Shown piece by piece: positions 16,428 through 25,153 of a stretch of 64,000 bases of DNA. The stretch is from JAIBBD01 sp041390685 (GTDB taxonomy: Bacteria > Chloroflexota > Dehalococcoidia > UBA2979), in the NCBI GenBank assembly GCA_041390685.1, contig JAWKPL010000001.1:806001-870000 (forward strand). Direction: 5' to 3'. A program made the translations under genes and the position numbers. The first letter of the stretch is position 1. Each line of letters begins with the position of its first letter. The notes below the pieces were generated by a model, which saw only the letters and a list, made by a program, of their open reading frames with translations, was not told the DNA's origin and ran no database searches.

Positions 16428-17323
16428 TCGGATGGATTACCGACCCGCTGCAGTACCCGTTCCTCCAGCGAGCGTTAATCGAGATCGCGATCGTCGGAGC
16501 GTTGTGCGGACTTGTCGGCTGCTTCGTGGTGCTGCGCGGCCTGGCTTTCATCGGAGACGCGCTGGCTCACGCCGTGTTCCCCGGCGTCGTGCTGTCGTAT
16601 CTCGCGGGCCGCAGCATCCTGATCGGCGCGTTCGTGTTCGGGGGCCTGACGGCGCTCGGCATCGGCGTGCTCTCGAAGAGCCGCCGCGTCAGCGAAGACA
16701 CGGCGATCGGCGTAATCTTCGCTGCCTTCTTCGCGCTGGGGGTGGTGCTGCTCAGCCGGCAGACGGGGTTCCGGCGCGATCTCGGGTCGCTGCTCTTCGG
16801 CAGCATCCTGGGCGTCTCGACACAGGACGTTGTGGTCACCGCCGTGATCGCGGCGGTCGTCGTGGCCGTCCTGCTGGCCCTCCTGAAGGAATTCGCCCTC
16901 GTCGCCTTCGATGTCACGCTGGCGAGGTCGCTTGGCTACCCGGTATTCCTGCTCGATCTGGCGCTGCTGATGCTCGTTTCCGCGACGATCGTCGTGAGCC
17001 TGCAGACCGTGGGAAACATCTTGATCCTCGCGCTCATCGTCACCCCGCCGGCCACCGGCCGGCTCCTCACCGATCAACTCGGGAGGATGCTGCTGCTGAG
17101 CGCGATCATCGGGGTCGCGAGCGGGGTCGCGGGGCTGTACATCTCCTACCATGCCGGCAGCGCCGCCGGCGGCACCATCGTGCTGACGGCGACGGCCTGC
17201 TTCCTCGTCGCGCTGGTGCTGGCGCCGAACCACGGGCTGCTCAGTGCGCACATCCAGCGCCGCCGTGGTCGACACCACGTCCACCACTACCACCCGGCGG
17301 GCGAGGACCCCGACCCCGCATAA
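16424..17323 (+). CDS. znuB: Zinc ABC transporter permease ZnuB
   Basis: This 299-residue polytopic membrane protein of the ABC-3 family has about eight hydrophobic segments and the family motif GDALAHAVFPGVVLSYL near residue 45. The GTG start at 16424 overlaps the znuC stop (GTGA). The C-terminal tail is histidine-rich (RHHVHHYHP), a possible metal-interacting end. A hairpin lies 66 bp downstream, so the operon probably ends here. Confidence 0.93.
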   Translation: MIGWITDPLQYPFLQRALIEIAIVGALCGLVGCFVVLRGLAFIGDALAHAVFPGVVLSYLAGRSILIGAFVFGGLTALGIGVLSKSRRVSEDTAIGVIFAAFFALGVVLLSRQTGFRRDLGSLLFGSILGVSTQDVVVTAVIAAVVVAVLLALLKEFALVAFDVTLARSLGYPVFLLDLALLMLVSATIVVSLQTVGNILILALIVTPPATGRLLTDQLGRMLLLSAIIGVASGVAGLYISYHAGSAAGGTIVLTATACFLVALVLAPNHGLLSAHIQRRRGRHHVHHYHPAGEDPDPA

Positions 17324-17388
17324 CTGCATCGGTGTCCCCGCGCGAGGCTACCCGTCGCGGCGGTGTACGCCGGGTCCCCGCAGACGCA

Positions 17389-17426
17389 GCGACGGGATCG
17401 GGTGAGGGGGGCCCCGATCCCGTCGC
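17389..17426 (+). terminator. Hairpin after znuB, possible terminator
   Basis: There is a perfect 14-bp inverted repeat (17389-17402 with 17413-17426, core GACGGGATCGGG) and a 10-base loop. It has no T-run after it, so it may terminate weakly or just protect the mRNA end. It lies in the 199-bp gap between znuB and the glycosylase gene, which otherwise shows nothing distinctive. Confidence 0.5.
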
Positions 17427-17522
17427 GAGGAACTGCAACGCTCCCTGATTCGGAGTCTGCGCGCGTCGCGTTACGGGCGCGTACATTCATCGTGAACGCC
17501 GCGTTAAGTCCCGGGGGTCACT

Positions 17523-18161
17523 ATGGCGCGACGGCTGCCGTTTTCAGTGAAACAGGCCGAGGCGACGCTGCGCGCGGCCGATCCGGTCCTCGCGAGACTC
17601 ATCGAGGCTCACGGGCCGTTCCTGCCGCGCCCGGGAAGCGACCCCTACTCGGCGCTGGTGCGTACGATCCTCTTCCAGCAGCTCGCCGGAGCGGCCGCCC
17701 GCGCTATCGACCGCAAGTGGCGCGCCCTGTACAGCGACGACGGACGCACACCCGCACCGAGTGAGATCCTCGAAACGTCCGATGAGCAGTTCCGTTCCGC
17801 CGGCGTGTCGAGGCAGAAGGCGTCCTACCTCCGCGACCTTGCGCTGCACGTGGCCGACGGCCGTCTCGATTTCGCGAAGATCGGCCGGCTACAGGACACC
17901 GAGGTCGTGCAGCGCCTGACCGACGTCCACGGGCTCGGCGAGTGGAGCGCGCACATGTTCCTCATGTTCGAGCTCGGCCGGCCCGACGTGCTTCCCACCG
18001 GCGACATGGGGATGCGTAACGGCATGAGGCTCGCCTACGGCCTCAATGCCATGCCGACCCCTGCGGAGGCCCGTGAGATCGGGGCGCCCTGGGCCCCGTT
18101 CCGGACGGTGGGCTCGTGGTACATGTGGCGTGCTGCGGAGACCGTCACGCCGGTTTCTTGA
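17523..18161 (+). CDS. DNA-3-methyladenine glycosylase II (AlkA-type HhH-GPD)
   Basis: This 212-residue protein has the HhH-GPD core: ILFQQLAGAAARA, then the hairpin DVHGLGEWSAHMF and the catalytic aspartate block LPTGDMGMRNGM. It excises alkylated purines in base excision repair. It corresponds to the glycosylase domain alone, without AlkA's N-terminal domain, which is the common bacterial short form. It is monocistronic, with its start just downstream of a GC-rich leader. Confidence 0.9.
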   Translation: MARRLPFSVKQAEATLRAADPVLARLIEAHGPFLPRPGSDPYSALVRTILFQQLAGAAARAIDRKWRALYSDDGRTPAPSEILETSDEQFRSAGVSRQKASYLRDLALHVADGRLDFAKIGRLQDTEVVQRLTDVHGLGEWSAHMFLMFELGRPDVLPTGDMGMRNGMRLAYGLNAMPTPAEAREIGAPWAPFRTVGSWYMWRAAETVTPVS

Positions 18162-18246
18162 CCGGCGCTGTCGATCTGCGCGTTGCTCGCTCGTCGTCTG
18201 TTTGGATGCGCGGGGAGGTCTCGCGTCAGACACGAAAGGACCGACG

Positions 18247-18606
18247 ATGAAGTACATGCTGCTGATCTACTCGGTGGAGGCGAACCGAGAAGCGGATCAT
18301 CCGGACCAGGAAGCGCTTATGAACGAGTACTGGGCGTTCACTGAGAATCTGCAGAGGAACGGACAGTACATCGCCGGGGATGCCCTGCAACCGACGATGA
18401 CGGCCACGACCGTGCGCGTCCGCAACGGAGCGACCGCGACATCAGACGGGCCCTTCGCTGAGACGAAGGAGCAGCTGGGTGGCTACTACCTCGTGGAGGC
18501 AAACGACCTTGACGAGGCAATCAAGCTGGCGGCGCAGATCCCGGACGCCCGCAACGGCTGCATCGAAATCCGCCCGCTGATGCAGTTCGACATGCCCCAG
18601 GGCTAG
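18247..18606 (+). CDS. YCII-related protein, first of pair
   Basis: This 119-residue YciI-like protein (MKYMLLIYS at the start, DGPFAETKEQLGGYYLVEA in the middle) belongs to the family encoded next to ECF sigma factors with a C-terminal TPR-like region. A GAAAGGA ribosome-binding site lies ahead of the ATG. Related proteins are small ferredoxin-like-fold dimers whose substrate is unknown. The second copy follows after 3 bp. Confidence 0.9.
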   Translation: MKYMLLIYSVEANREADHPDQEALMNEYWAFTENLQRNGQYIAGDALQPTMTATTVRVRNGATATSDGPFAETKEQLGGYYLVEANDLDEAIKLAAQIPDARNGCIEIRPLMQFDMPQG

Positions 18607-18609
18607 CGA

Positions 18610-18960
18610 ATGCGATACCTGCTGCTGGTCTACACGGACGAGCGGCTGCTGCCGGAGTTCATGACGCCCGAGGTGTTCGAGCAGTTCGAGGCGCTCGGCC
18701 GGGAGCTCCTCGCGTCGAGACGCCTGGTGATGACGGGCGGCCTCGCGGCGACGGATGCCGCCACTACGGTGCGTGTCCGCGGCGGGGAGGTGCTCGTCAC
18801 GGACGGACCGTTCGCAGAGACACACGAGCAACTCGGCGGCTTCTCGCTCGCCGAGTTCGACTCGATCGAGGACGCCGTCGCGATGGCGGCGCGCGTTCCG
18901 ACGGCCGCCCTCGGCAGCGTGGAAGTGCGCCCGCTGATGCACGTCACGGACGAGCCGTGA
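18610..18960 (+). CDS. YCII-related protein, second of pair
   Basis: This 116-residue paralogue of the preceding gene shares the TDGPFAETHEQLGGF block and the EVRPLM C-terminal motif. Its stop overlaps the sigma-factor start (GTGA), so the two are translationally coupled. Pairs like this next to an ECF sigma gene are conserved in actinobacteria, Chloroflexota and others, which suggests the YCII proteins are part of the signal or output of the sigma factor. That role is inference. Confidence 0.9.
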   Translation: MRYLLLVYTDERLLPEFMTPEVFEQFEALGRELLASRRLVMTGGLAATDAATTVRVRGGEVLVTDGPFAETHEQLGGFSLAEFDSIEDAVAMAARVPTAALGSVEVRPLMHVTDEP

Positions 18961-20216
18961 CCGACCAGGTGACACGCGAGGCGATGGACGCCGTCTTCCG
19001 TGAGGAAGGCGGCTCCATCCTCGCGACGCTCATCCGCTCCTGCGGCGACTTCGACCTCGCGCAGGACGCGCTGCAGGATGCGGTCGCCGTGGCACTGGAG
19101 CGGTGGCCATCGACAGGAGTGCCACGAAACGCCGCGGCATGGCTGACCACAGCGGCGCGCCGCCGCGCCATCGACCGCCTGCGACGAGACCAGACGTTCG
19201 CCCGCAAGCTCCAGGCACTCGGTTCACTGCTCGAAGCGCAGGAGGGCGTCCCGCGCAAGGACGCCGACGTTCCCGTCGCCGACGACCGCCTGCGGCTGAT
19301 CTTCACCTGCTGCCATCCTGCGCTCGCACCTGAGGCGCAGGTGGCGCTCACTCTGCGCACGCTCGGCGGCCTCACGACCGCGGAGATTGCCCGCGCATTC
19401 CTCGTGCCGGAGTCGACAATGGCGCAGCGCCTGGTACGGGTGAAACGCAAGATCCGAGACGCGGGCATCCCCTATCGCGTCCCCGCGCCGGACGACCTTC
19501 CGGGCCGACTGGACTCGGTCCTCGCCGTCATCTACCTCATCTTCAACGAGGGGTACACGGCGACCGCCGGTGAGCGCCTCGTGCGCATCGACCTGTGCGC
19601 CGAGGCGATCCGGCTCGCGAGGCTGCTCGACTCGCTGCTGCCGGGTCAGCCGGAGTTGCTGGGGCTGCTTGCGCTCATGCTGCTGCACGACGCGCGTCGC
19701 GAAGCGCGCGTTGACGCCGCCGGGGACCTTGTCACGCTCGACGAGCAGGACCGCACCCTGTGGAAGCGCGACCAGATCGAAGAGGGCGCGGCGCTCGTCG
19801 AACGCGCGCTGCGGCATGGGCGGGCCGGGCCGTACCAGATTCAGAGCGTCGTCGCCGCGCTGCACTGCGAGGCGAGTACAGCCGGTGACACCGACTGGAG
19901 GCAGATCGCCGCGCTGTACGCCGTGCTGGAACGCATGCGTCCGACCCCGGTCGTGCGGCTGAACCGTGCCGCCGCCGTGGCCATGGCCGAGGGGCCGGCA
20001 GCCGGCCTCGCGATGCTCGACGACATCGAGGCGTCAGGAGTCCTGCAGCGGTACCACCTCCTGCCGGCCGCGCGCGCCGACCTGCTGCGGCGAGCCGGGC
20101 GCCAGCGGGAAGCCGCCGAGGCGTACCGGAGGGCCCTGACGCTTTGCGAGAACGCGGTCGAGCGCCGCTACCTGGAGCGGCGGCTCATCGAGGTCGGTGA
20201 GGTGAGCGCGGGCTGA
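18957..20216 (+). CDS. ECF-type RNA polymerase sigma factor with C-terminal TPR-like domain
   Basis: This 419-residue protein (COG4941 type) has sigma region 2 at about residues 10-80 (AWLTTAARRRAIDRLRR) and region 4 at about 120-170 (LGGLTTAEIARAFLVPESTMAQRLVRVKRKI, shown only in part as LTTAEIARAF). A C-terminal domain of about 230 residues follows, containing IYLIFNEGYTA and helical repeats. The extra domain probably replaces an anti-sigma factor as the control element. GTG start at 18957. No anti-sigma gene is present. Confidence 0.92.
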   Translation: MTDQVTREAMDAVFREEGGSILATLIRSCGDFDLAQDALQDAVAVALERWPSTGVPRNAAAWLTTAARRRAIDRLRRDQTFARKLQALGSLLEAQEGVPRKDADVPVADDRLRLIFTCCHPALAPEAQVALTLRTLGGLTTAEIARAFLVPESTMAQRLVRVKRKIRDAGIPYRVPAPDDLPGRLDSVLAVIYLIFNEGYTATAGERLVRIDLCAEAIRLARLLDSLLPGQPELLGLLALMLLHDARREARVDAAGDLVTLDEQDRTLWKRDQIEEGAALVERALRHGRAGPYQIQSVVAALHCEASTAGDTDWRQIAALYAVLERMRPTPVVRLNRAAAVAMAEGPAAGLAMLDDIEASGVLQRYHLLPAARADLLRRAGRQREAAEAYRRALTLCENAVERRYLERRLIEVGEVSAG

Positions 20217-20280
20217 GGCCGCCGTATCCTGACCTCGGACGCCGCTCGTGGGGGGCGGCCGGGAGAGGGGCTCGGCACGG

Positions 20281-21405
20281 ATGATCGTCGGCACCGTCAA
20301 GGAAACCAAGCTGGAGGAGTACCGGGTGGCCCTGACCCCGGAAGGGGTCGCGGACATCGTGCGCGCGGGGCATCGGGTGCTCGTGGAGCGCTCTGCCGGC
20401 GTCGGCTCCAACTTCTTCAACGCGGAGTACGCCGGGGCAGGGGCCGAGCTGCGGGACACGCCGGAGGAGGTCTACGCAGAGGCGGACCTGATGTGCGAGG
20501 TGAAGGAGCCGCAGCCTTCCGAGTACGAGCTGCTCCGCGACGGCCAGCTGCTCTTCACCTATCTCCACCTCGCGGCTGAACCGCACGTCACAGACGCGCT
20601 CATCAAGTCGCGGTGCATCGCCATCGGCTACGAGACGGTGCGACGCGACGACGGCTTCCTGCCCCTCCTCGCGCCGATGTCCGAGATCGCCGGACGCATG
20701 GCGGTCGAGGTGGGCGGACACTTTCTGAAGCGCCCGGGCGCCGGCCGCGGCGTGCTCCTCGGCGGACTGCCGGGGGTCCCGCCCGCGCACGTCGTCGTCG
20801 TGGGGTCGGGCAACGTGGGCAAGAACTCGGTACGCGCGGCGGTGGGCGCGGGGGCCCGTGTGACCGTCGTCTCGAACAACGAGGACCAGCTGCGCAGTTT
20901 GGAGGAGCTGTACGCCGGCCGCGTGGAGACGCTCCTCAGCAGCCCGCAGGCGCTCACCAACGCCATCGAGGGAGCTGACCTGCTCATCGGCGCGGTGCTC
21001 GTGGAGGGCCGTCGCGCCCCTGTCGTCGTCACACGTGAGATGGTGCGTTCGATGGGGCCGGGGGCGGTAATCGTGGACGTGGCGGTGGACCAGGGCGGCT
21101 GCATCGAGACCACGCGTCCCACCGATCACGTGCGCCCCACGTACGTCGAAGAAGGCGTGGTGCATTACGCGGTCCCGAACATGCCCGGCGCCGTACCTCG
21201 CACCTCGTCGCGAGCCCTGACGGGGCTCACGCTGCCATACATCCTGAAGGTGGCCAACGAGGGGTTCGAGCACGCAGTGCTGCACGACCCGGCACTGCGG
21301 CGCGCCGTGAACACGTACCGCGGGACGATCACCCACCAGGGTGTGGCGGAGTCCCTCGGGAGACCGTACGTGCCGCTCGAGCGCCTGCTGGCCGGCGGCA
21401 AGTAG
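20281..21405 (+). CDS. ald: Alanine dehydrogenase
   Basis: This 374-residue NAD-dependent alanine dehydrogenase shows the expected functional residues: Arg in EYRVALTPEG, Lys in CEVKEPQP, His in LHLAAEPHVTDAL, the nucleotide-binding VVVVGSGNVGKNSVRAA (one residue off the usual GxGxxG) and Asp in VDVAVDQGGCIETTRPT. It interconverts L-alanine and pyruvate plus ammonium. It is probably transcribed on its own from the 64-bp upstream gap. The next gene's only standard start lies inside it. Confidence 0.95.
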   Translation: MIVGTVKETKLEEYRVALTPEGVADIVRAGHRVLVERSAGVGSNFFNAEYAGAGAELRDTPEEVYAEADLMCEVKEPQPSEYELLRDGQLLFTYLHLAAEPHVTDALIKSRCIAIGYETVRRDDGFLPLLAPMSEIAGRMAVEVGGHFLKRPGAGRGVLLGGLPGVPPAHVVVVGSGNVGKNSVRAAVGAGARVTVVSNNEDQLRSLEELYAGRVETLLSSPQALTNAIEGADLLIGAVLVEGRRAPVVVTREMVRSMGPGAVIVDVAVDQGGCIETTRPTDHVRPTYVEEGVVHYAVPNMPGAVPRTSSRALTGLTLPYILKVANEGFEHAVLHDPALRRAVNTYRGTITHQGVAESLGRPYVPLERLLAGGK

Positions 21406-22525
21406 GCGGCCTGCCACGATACGGCTCACGACGGCGGAACTGCTGCGTCTGCGCGCCCAGGCGCAGGGCTTCGCCTCGGACGAGGGTGGGTTCCTCGATG
21501 TCGTGCGGCGTTCCGGCGGCCTCCAGGCGCAGGACGCGACAGCGGGGTTGCTCTCCGCCCGCGCGCGGACGCGCGCCCTTCGGGCCGCGGACACGCGAGA
21601 CGCGCGGGTGCGCGACCGCACGGTCGTTCGCACGTGGGCGATGCGGGGTACGCTGCACTTCGTGCCAGCCGCGGATCTCGCGTGGCTGCTGCCGCTGCTG
21701 GGGCCACAGCTCATCGCCCGCGACCGAGGCCGCCTGAGGCAGCTCGGCCTCGATGACACCGCCGTCGAACGCGGCGTGGATGTCGTGCGCGACCTGCTGG
21801 CCGAGCGCGGACCTTCACCCCGGGAGACGATCCGGGCCGCGCTTCGCGAGCACGGCCTGCCGGCAGAGGGCCAGGCGGTGGTGCATCTCCTCTACGTGGC
21901 GGCGCTCCAGGGTCACGTCTGTTGCAGCGACGATCGCGGTGGCGGCACGTTCGAGTTCGCGCTCCTCGACGACTGGGTGGCGCGTGGTGAACCGTTACCT
22001 CGTCCGGCGGCGCTGGCGGAACTCGCGCGTCGGTACCTCCGGGCCGCCGGACCAGCGGTGGCGGAGGACTTCGTCGCCTGGTCGGCGCTGCCCGTGCGCG
22101 ACGCACGGCAGGCATGGGACGCCATCGAGTCTGAGCGCGTCGAGGTCGAGTGGCCCGGGGGCACCGCCTGGCTACTGCAGGCCGTGGACGGGGGCCAGCA
22201 GCCGCCGCCTTCGCCGATCGTGCGCCTCCTGCCTCGTTTCGACACCTACCTGCTGTCTCACCGCTCGCGAGACCTCATCCTCGACCCCGCCCACACGAAG
22301 CGCGTCCTGCCCGGGGGCGGCATCCTGAACGCGACCGTGCTGGTCGATGGCAGGCTCGTGGGCGTCTGGCACCTCGACCGCACGGCTAAGCGCGCCCGAG
22401 TCGTCATCGAGCTCTTCGAGACGCTCTCCGAGGAGATTCAACAGGCCATCCAGGACGAGGCCGAGGACATAGGACGCTTCCTGGGAGGGCCCGCACCGGC
22501 CCCGCACACCGAATCGCCCACGTAG
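21341..22525 (+). CDS. Winged-helix DNA-binding protein, AlkZ-like (HTH_42/DUF1006)
   Basis: This protein of up to 394 residues has the AlkZ-like core: LLRLRAQAQGF, then RSGGLQAQDATAGLLSAR, RTWAMRGTLHFVPA and the late LLPRFDTYLLSHRSR block. AlkZ proteins unhook DNA interstrand crosslinks; close relatives are often annotated only as winged-helix proteins. The family's Gln-x-Gln catalytic element is seen as LQAQD. The frame begins at ATG 21341, 65 bp inside ald, with a non-conserved first 26 residues. No other ATG, GTG or TTG precedes the conserved region at about 21419, so a non-standard start (ATA at 21419) is possible. Confidence 0.78.
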   Translation: MWRSPSGDRTCRSSACWPAASRRPATIRLTTAELLRLRAQAQGFASDEGGFLDVVRRSGGLQAQDATAGLLSARARTRALRAADTRDARVRDRTVVRTWAMRGTLHFVPAADLAWLLPLLGPQLIARDRGRLRQLGLDDTAVERGVDVVRDLLAERGPSPRETIRAALREHGLPAEGQAVVHLLYVAALQGHVCCSDDRGGGTFEFALLDDWVARGEPLPRPAALAELARRYLRAAGPAVAEDFVAWSALPVRDARQAWDAIESERVEVEWPGGTAWLLQAVDGGQQPPPSPIVRLLPRFDTYLLSHRSRDLILDPAHTKRVLPGGGILNATVLVDGRLVGVWHLDRTAKRARVVIELFETLSEEIQQAIQDEAEDIGRFLGGPAPAPHTESPT

Positions 22526-22567
22526 AAGTAGCGCCGGGAGAGGAGCCACTGGCCGGTGAGACGGCGC

Positions 22568-22597
22568 TTGTCATCCACTATTGATATGTTGTATCAT
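22568..22597 (+). promoter_or_regulatory. acyl-CoA dehydrogenase promoter with palindromic operator
   Basis: TTGTCA (22568-22573), an 18-bp spacer and TATCAT (22592-22597) form a near-consensus promoter. The element TATTGATATG-TT-GTATCAT (22579-22597), whose arms TGATA and TATCA are perfectly inverted, covers the spacer and -10. The same 19-bp element recurs at 26755-26773. This is typical of a TetR-type operator in size and position, but no regulator gene is in the window. Confidence 0.7.
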
Positions 22598-22624
22598 CTA
22601 CCGCCGGAGCAGGGAGACCCGACT

Positions 22625-23869
22625 GTGTCAAGTGGCCGGTTCATCGAACTGCTTACCCCGGCTGAGTTGCACCTCATCGAAACCGTCCGCGACGTCAGTT
22701 CGGCGTTCGCGGCGAACGTCCCGATGCACGACCACGAGGCTACGGTCGCGTTCGAGCATCTGGACGCCCTCCGTCGGTGCGGATACCTCGCGGCGGCCGT
22801 GCCTGCCGAACACGGAGGCAGCGGCGCTTCCCTGCTCGCCATCGTGCTGGCGCAGGCGGCGCTGGCCGAGTCAGATCCCTCGACGGCGCTCGGTGTCGGT
22901 ATGCACCTGATGGTGACGGGAGGCGAGAGCTGGGTTCCCAGCTGGGAACCCGACCGCCGCCGGGCGATGTACGCCGGTGTGGTCGCCGGGCGCATCTTCC
23001 TGAACGTACTGGCAACCGAGCCTGAGATGGGCTCGCCGCAGGGCGGCACACGGCCCGCCACCCTGCTCACGCCGGTCGGAGCCGGAAGATGGCTCCTCAG
23101 CGGGCGCAAGACGTTCGCCACCTTCGCGCACGCGCTCACCCACGCGCTGGTCTTCGCCTCGGTCGAGGACGGAAGCGGCGATGTCGCGATGGCCATCGTC
23201 CCCATGGACACGGACGGCATCACGATCGAGTGCACCTGGGACACCATCGGAATGCGTGGCACCGCGTCGCATGACGTGTATTTCTCGGAGGTCCCGCTCA
23301 GCGACGGAGACCTACTGACGCGTCGCCCCGCCGCGTTCACCGCGACCCGTCCGGCGATGTCGCCGTGGTTCGTACTGACCGTCGCAGCCTCGTACCTCGG
23401 CATCGCACGCGCGGCGCGCGATGAAGCCGTCTCGTTCGCACGCCAACGACGCCCGGGCGGCGGGCCGGCCATCTCCACAGTGCCGTACGTCCGCGACCAG
23501 ATCGCCCGCATGGACCTCCATCTCTTTGCCTGCGAGTCGATACTCGTCATGGCGGCTCTGTCCGCCGGGCAGGACCTGGTGCGCGCGCCTCGGGTGCGAC
23601 CGATCGAGCCGCTCGAGGCGGCGGCAAAGCTCGAGGTCGGTGACCGAGCCTGCGAGGTGGTGGACCTGGCGATGCGCGTGATGGGTGGTGCGGGGCTCCA
23701 GCGGATGGGACGGCTCGAGCGGCTCTACCGCGATGTCCGCAGCGCGACCGTCCATCCACCAATCGAAGCGCGAGCGCTGGACATCCTCGCGCGGTCCGCA
23801 CTCGATGACCCGACGTACCAGACAGGGATGATGGGGAGCGCGCTCTTGCGGCCCGCTTCCGTCTCCTAA
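22625..23869 (+). CDS. Acyl-CoA dehydrogenase family flavoprotein
   Basis: This 414-residue protein has the acyl-CoA dehydrogenase architecture: the alpha-helical N domain with AVPAEHGGSGASLL, the beta domain with LATEPEMGSP and GRKTFATFA, WDTIGMRGTASHDV, and a C domain ending with VMGGAGLQRMGRLERLYRDVR. GTG 22625 is chosen as the start because AGGGAG (22611-22616) sits eight bases ahead; the upstream ATG at 22586 lies inside the operator. The usual catalytic glutamate position is not obvious, and the sequence is closer to the broad CaiA/DszC-like group, so it could also act as a flavin monooxygenase-type member. It converges on a hydratase operon. Confidence 0.85.
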   Translation: MSSGRFIELLTPAELHLIETVRDVSSAFAANVPMHDHEATVAFEHLDALRRCGYLAAAVPAEHGGSGASLLAIVLAQAALAESDPSTALGVGMHLMVTGGESWVPSWEPDRRRAMYAGVVAGRIFLNVLATEPEMGSPQGGTRPATLLTPVGAGRWLLSGRKTFATFAHALTHALVFASVEDGSGDVAMAIVPMDTDGITIECTWDTIGMRGTASHDVYFSEVPLSDGDLLTRRPAAFTATRPAMSPWFVLTVAASYLGIARAARDEAVSFARQRRPGGGPAISTVPYVRDQIARMDLHLFACESILVMAALSAGQDLVRAPRVRPIEPLEAAAKLEVGDRACEVVDLAMRVMGGAGLQRMGRLERLYRDVRSATVHPPIEARALDILARSALDDPTYQTGMMGSALLRPASVS

Positions 23870-23873
23870 CCGC

Positions 23874-24332
23874 TCAGCCGCCCGCGCTGGCGCGGAACGA
23901 CGCGAGCGCGCGGGCTTCGTCCTCCGGGTTCATCCGCATGAAGAGCGCCGAGGACTCCACGAGGACCTCCCCCGCATCATTCGTAAGCTTCGCCTCCACC
24001 TCGATGCGCCGGCCCCGGCTGCGCGTGATGCGGGAGCGCGCGATGAGCGCCTCGGCGAGGCCGACCGCGCGGCGGAACCGCACTTCCATCTTCGCCGTGA
24101 CGGCGAACACGCCGTCGGCGTACATCGCCCAGCCCATAGCCTCATCGAGGAGCAGCGTGAGCAGCCCGCCGTGCATGACGTCTGGGAACCCCTGGTCCTC
24201 CGGGCGAGGGACATAGCGGGCGACGACGTCCTCGCCCTCACGCTCAAAGACAAGGTGGAAGCCGATCGGGTTATGCCGTCCGCACCCGAAGCAATAGTGC
24301 TCCCGCAGCGCTGGATCGGTCTCGATCGTCAT
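23874..24332 (-). CDS. PaaI-type hotdog-fold acyl-CoA thioesterase
   Basis: This 152-residue hotdog protein has CFGCGRHNPIGFHL at the N-terminus and the catalytic-region motif DVMHGGLLTLLLDEAMGW. It probably hydrolyses a small acyl-CoA. The start at 24332 (MTIETD) overlaps the stop of the upstream MaoC gene (ATGA). It is the last gene of the four-gene minus-strand operon, and only four bases separate its stop from that of the convergent acyl-CoA dehydrogenase gene. Confidence 0.88.
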   Translation of the reverse strand: MTIETDPALREHYCFGCGRHNPIGFHLVFEREGEDVVARYVPRPEDQGFPDVMHGGLLTLLLDEAMGWAMYADGVFAVTAKMEVRFRRAVGLAEALIARSRITRSRGRRIEVEAKLTNDAGEVLVESSALFMRMNPEDEARALASFRASAGG

Positions 24333-24721
24333 GGCTCGCCGGGTGTCACGCTCGCCGTACCCGCGAGCAGCACCGTACCGTCCGCGGCCTCGCACGTCAC
24401 GTCGTAGGTCGCGACTCCCTCGGAGACGCCTCGCAGCGAGGCACGAGCAGCCACGGTCACGGGCGGTATGGCGGGCGCCCGCCACCGCACCTTGAGCCCG
24501 CCCGTGCGCGCCCAGCGCTCGCCGAACGCCTCGCTCATCAACTCCGACACCAGCGCCAGCACCAGCATGCCGTGCGCGATGCGCTGGCCGAACGGAGACG
24601 ACGCTGCGAACGCCTCGTCTGTATGGATCGGATTCGGGTCGCGCGCCGCCTCGGCGTAGGCATCCACTCGCGCCTGGTCGATCAAGCGCGTCAGTGACAG
24701 CTCGACTGGCGGCGCGCTCAT
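24329..24721 (-). CDS. MaoC-type hydratase, C-terminal half-domain subunit
   Basis: This 130-residue single-hotdog protein has the hydratase-2 motif ARDPNPIHTDEAF, followed by FGQRIAHGMLVLAL, containing the catalytic Asp and His. It is the catalytic half of a split (R)-specific enoyl-CoA hydratase. The preceding gene supplies the non-catalytic N-terminal half. It overlaps neighbours on both sides by four bases. Confidence 0.9.
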   Translation of the reverse strand: MSAPPVELSLTRLIDQARVDAYAEAARDPNPIHTDEAFAASSPFGQRIAHGMLVLALVSELMSEAFGERWARTGGLKVRWRAPAIPPVTVAARASLRGVSEGVATYDVTCEAADGTVLLAGTASVTPGEP

Positions 24722-25119
24722 GCCGTCACCGCCGCCGCCGGAGCCATCACGGTCGTCCGCCCACGAAGGACGACACGGCTGGCGGTACGCAACTCCGTTG
24801 CGATGACCACGATGTTCGAGCCCTGCCGTTCCGACTGCTGCGCCACGATCAGCTCCGCCACCAGAGGCTCGCCCTGCTGGACGGCGTCCAGAAACTCGAA
24901 CTCCTGTCCGCCGTGCAGAGCGCCGTCCGGCAGCGGCATTTCCTCCATCAGTCCTGCGAGGATGTACGCGCCGAGCGCGAGCGGCGGCACGGAGACCCTC
25001 CAGGCGGCCACGTCCTCGCCCGTCGCAGCCAGGTACGCCCGCACATCTCCCGCCGGCACGCGAAACGCGAGCGCCGGGAGGCGGTCACCCCGCCGGAGTG
25101 CGTGGAAGTCGGTGCTCAC
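24718..25119 (-). CDS. MaoC-type hydratase, N-terminal (FAS1-like dehydratase) subunit
   Basis: This 133-residue protein resembles the N-terminal MaoC_dehydrat_N domain: ALAFRVPAGDVRAYLAATGED and later ALHGGQEFEFLDAVQQGEPL. It lacks the Asp-His catalytic motif. It should form a heterodimer with the next gene's product, as in HadAB-type (R)-hydroxyacyl-CoA dehydratases. It lies 34 bp downstream of the GltD-like gene and overlaps the next gene by four bases. Confidence 0.82.
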   Translation of the reverse strand: MSTDFHALRRGDRLPALAFRVPAGDVRAYLAATGEDVAAWRVSVPPLALGAYILAGLMEEMPLPDGALHGGQEFEFLDAVQQGEPLVAELIVAQQSERQGSNIVVIATELRTASRVVLRGRTTVMAPAAAVTA

Positions 25120-25153
25120 GGATGCCGATTATCCGGGCAGGCCGCGAGGCGCG

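Noticed and set aside
22586..22624. ATG 22586 as the acyl-CoA dehydrogenase start
   Set aside because: It lies inside the palindromic operator and promoter -10 region; GTG 22625 has a good ribosome-binding site.
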